From assembly GCA_022562655.1 (NCBI GenBank), contig JADFOU010000118.1:1-6351 (forward strand): DNA of 6,351 nt. Direction: 5' to 3'. The notes beneath the pieces are model-generated. The model did not search any database. It was given only the letters and a program-made list of their open reading frames with translations, and was not told the origin of the DNA. Of this stretch, positions 5,294 to 6,351 are shown one piece after another. The DNA comes from a candidate division TA06 bacterium. GTDB lineage: Bacteria; Hydrothermota; DG-26; E44-bin18; JADFOU01. The translations under genes and the position numbers were made by a program. Numbering within the stretch: the first letter of the stretch is position 1; every line of letters begins with the position of its first letter.

Positions 5294-5878
5294 ATGTCTC
5301 TTATCAATTATGCGTCCCGTGAGATCAACTGCAAGATCGTCTATTATGGCCCGGGACTCTGCGGGAAGACAACCAACATCAAATATGTTTTCTCCAAAGT
5401 TGCACCCGAAACTCGGGGAAAATTGATCAGCCTGGCCACAGAACTTGACCGAACCCTCTTTTTTGACTTCCTTCCCTTAAACATTGGAACCATCAAGGGG
5501 TTCAAGGTTCGGTTCCACCTCTACACCGTCCCTGGCCAAGTCTATTACAATGCTTCGAGACGCCTCATCTTAAAAGGGATGGATGGTCTTGTCTTCGTTG
5601 CCGATTCACAAACAGATCGCTTTGAAGACAATATTGAAAGCTTGAAGAATCTGGAGCAAAACCTCGTAAGCCACGACATGAAAATGGATGGATTTCCCTT
5701 TATCTTCCAGTACAACAAACGAGATCTCCCTTCTATCAGTCCGGTGGAAGAATTGGAAAGTGTCTTGAATCAGAAGGGAGCCCCCTTCTTCGAAGCCGTC
5801 GCTTCTCAAGGAATAGGGGTTTTCGACACCCTGAAAGAGGCGAGTAAATTGGTTCTGCGATTACTCACTACCACTTGA
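5294..5878 (+). CDS. mglA: Cell-polarity Ras-like GTPase MglA
   Basis: Protein of 194 residues; M. xanthus MglA has 195. MglA is a small Ras-like GTPase that in its GTP form marks one cell pole and drives gliding or twitching motility and polarity in myxobacteria; in other bacteria its output is less clear. The sequence is very close to the family: the start MSLINYASREINCKIVYYG, P-loop GPGLCGKTT (19-27), switch I DRTLFFDF with the intrinsic arginine finger Arg53, switch II TVPGQ (78-82) with Thr78 in place of the usual Asp and Gln82, and the base-recognition motif NKRD (141-144). The block LILKGMDGLVFVADSQ is also characteristic. An in-frame TAA at 5288-5290 fixes ATG 5294 as the start, although no Shine-Dalgarno is visible. 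A strong terminator follows 52 bases after the stop. Polarity partners such as RomR are not in this window. Confidence 0.96.
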   Translation: MSLINYASREINCKIVYYGPGLCGKTTNIKYVFSKVAPETRGKLISLATELDRTLFFDFLPLNIGTIKGFKVRFHLYTVPGQVYYNASRRLILKGMDGLVFVADSQTDRFEDNIESLKNLEQNLVSHDMKMDGFPFIFQYNKRDLPSISPVEELESVLNQKGAPFFEAVASQGIGVFDTLKEASKLVLRLLTTT

Positions 5879-5929
5879 GGCGATCTTCAACCTTGTGCTG
5901 ATCTTGTAAGGCTTAATCCCTGCGCTTTA

Positions 5930-5956
5930 AAAAATCCCCCGATATGGGGGATTTTT
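5930..5956. terminator. Bidirectional intrinsic terminator between mglA and aroQ
   Basis: AAAAATCCCCC (5930-5940) pairs perfectly with GGGGGATTTTT (5946-5956) around the five-base loop GATAT. The 3' arm gives a T-run on the plus strand and the A-run on the 5' side gives one on the minus strand, so the hairpin can end both the mglA transcript and the convergent aroQ transcript, whose stop lies 27 bases beyond it. Confidence 0.9.
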
Positions 5957-5983
5957 ATTGTACTTCAATTTTACTATTCAGAC

Positions 5984-6351
5984 TTACAGCACCTGGAGGG
6001 CTAAGAGGTAACTCTGGACTCCAAAACCAGTAATCTGGCCCCTGCAGACAGGAGCAATGACCGACTTCCTCCGAAATTCTTCCCGAGCATAGATGTTGGT
6101 GAGATGAACCTCGATGGCGGTAAGCCCTACAGTCCGAATTGCATCGGCTATGCCTATACTATAATGAGTAAAGGCTGCAGGATTGATGATGAGTCCGTCG
6201 ACACCATCCTTTGCCTTCTGAATCGCAGTGATGATCTCCCCCTCATGGTTGGATTGCAAAAATTCCAATTGGATGTCCAGCTTCTGTGCCAGCCTCTCCA
6301 TCTCTTGATGAAGCTCCCTTAAAGTGGTCGTTCCATAGATCTCGGGTTCTC
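5984..6351 (-). CDS. aroQ: Type II 3-dehydroquinate dehydratase, N-terminus beyond the window
   Basis: The last 121 residues are visible. AroQ removes water from 3-dehydroquinate to give 3-dehydroshikimate, the third step of the shikimate pathway to aromatic amino acids, as a cytosolic dodecamer. An internal ATG at 6301 is not the start: the frame stays open to the window edge and reads EPEIYGTTTLRELHQE, matching the active-site lid with its catalytic Tyr. Further family blocks are FLQSNHEGEIITAIQKA, LIINPAAFTHYSIGIADAI with the substrate-binding Asn, VEVHLTNIYAREEFR with the catalytic His, and SVIAPVCRGQITGFG. Type II enzymes have about 145-150 residues, so about 20 N-terminal residues (the LNGPNLN region and the lid Arg) lie to the right. 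The stop is TAA on the minus strand. The gene converges on mglA and shares its terminator. Confidence 0.95.
   Translation of the reverse strand, partial: EPEIYGTTTLRELHQEMERLAQKLDIQLEFLQSNHEGEIITAIQKAKDGVDGLIINPAAFTHYSIGIADAIRTVGLTAIEVHLTNIYAREEFRRKSVIAPVCRGQITGFGVQSYLLALQVL

Noticed and set aside
6104..6322. Plus-strand frame at the right edge
   Set aside because: It lies antisense to aroQ, whose minus-strand product matches the family throughout.
1..6351. Mobile elements, CRISPR arrays, toxin-antitoxin or defence genes
   Set aside because: No transposase, integrase, spaced direct repeats or defence-type protein is present; all full-length genes are accounted for by housekeeping, polarity or the exported hydrolase.

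Overview
The window is ordinary bacterial chromosome with compact, mostly plus-strand genes. It reads from left to right as: tRNA-Ser(GGA); a secreted metallo-beta-lactamase-fold protein with a C-terminal FlgD-like/type IX sorting tail; a consensus-like promoter and tRNA-Ala(CGC); then a five-gene run dnaX, ybaB, recR, mglB, mglA; a bidirectional terminator; and the end of a convergent aroQ gene that runs off the right edge.

The organism cannot be named from this sequence. The NYPNPF...GVYFYRF...KKILLLR-type tail is typical of the FCB superphylum and of several candidate phyla that carry similar tails. A full MglA/MglB pair is typical of Myxococcota, Desulfobacterota, Acidobacteriota and many of the same candidate lineages. 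The dnaX-ybaB-recR core is almost universal. A Gram-negative-type, free-living bacterium outside the well-studied phyla fits best (inference).

Region 1-332 holds tRNA-Ser and a roughly 70-base imperfect palindrome whose left arm includes the 3' end of the tRNA. Region 333-1739 is the secreted hydrolase; its tail predicts export and surface attachment or release. Region 1740-2109 has a TTGACA-17-TATATT promoter with an extended -10 TG, a structured leader of about 110 nt, tRNA-Ala with the diagnostic G3:U70 pair, and a small imperfect palindromic repeat that abuts dnaX.

Region 2110-5878 looks like one transcription unit: no terminator is visible between tRNA-Ala and the hairpin at 5930-5956, and recR and mglB are separated by a single base. 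The first three genes serve replication and recombinational repair (clamp-loader subunit, nucleoid-associated YbaB, RecR). The last two form a cell-polarity switch (MglA GTPase and its MglB regulator). MglA keeps every position known to matter in Myxococcus xanthus (Arg53, Thr78, Gln82) at identical numbering.

I saw no mobile element, CRISPR array, toxin-antitoxin pair or clearly new system. The points most worth a second look are the palindrome fused to the tRNA-Ser end, the linkage of polarity genes to dnaX-recR, the SD-less dnaX start behind a repeat containing a 12-codon reading frame, the exported ComEC-like hydrolase, and an 18-base tandem repeat inside dnaX.
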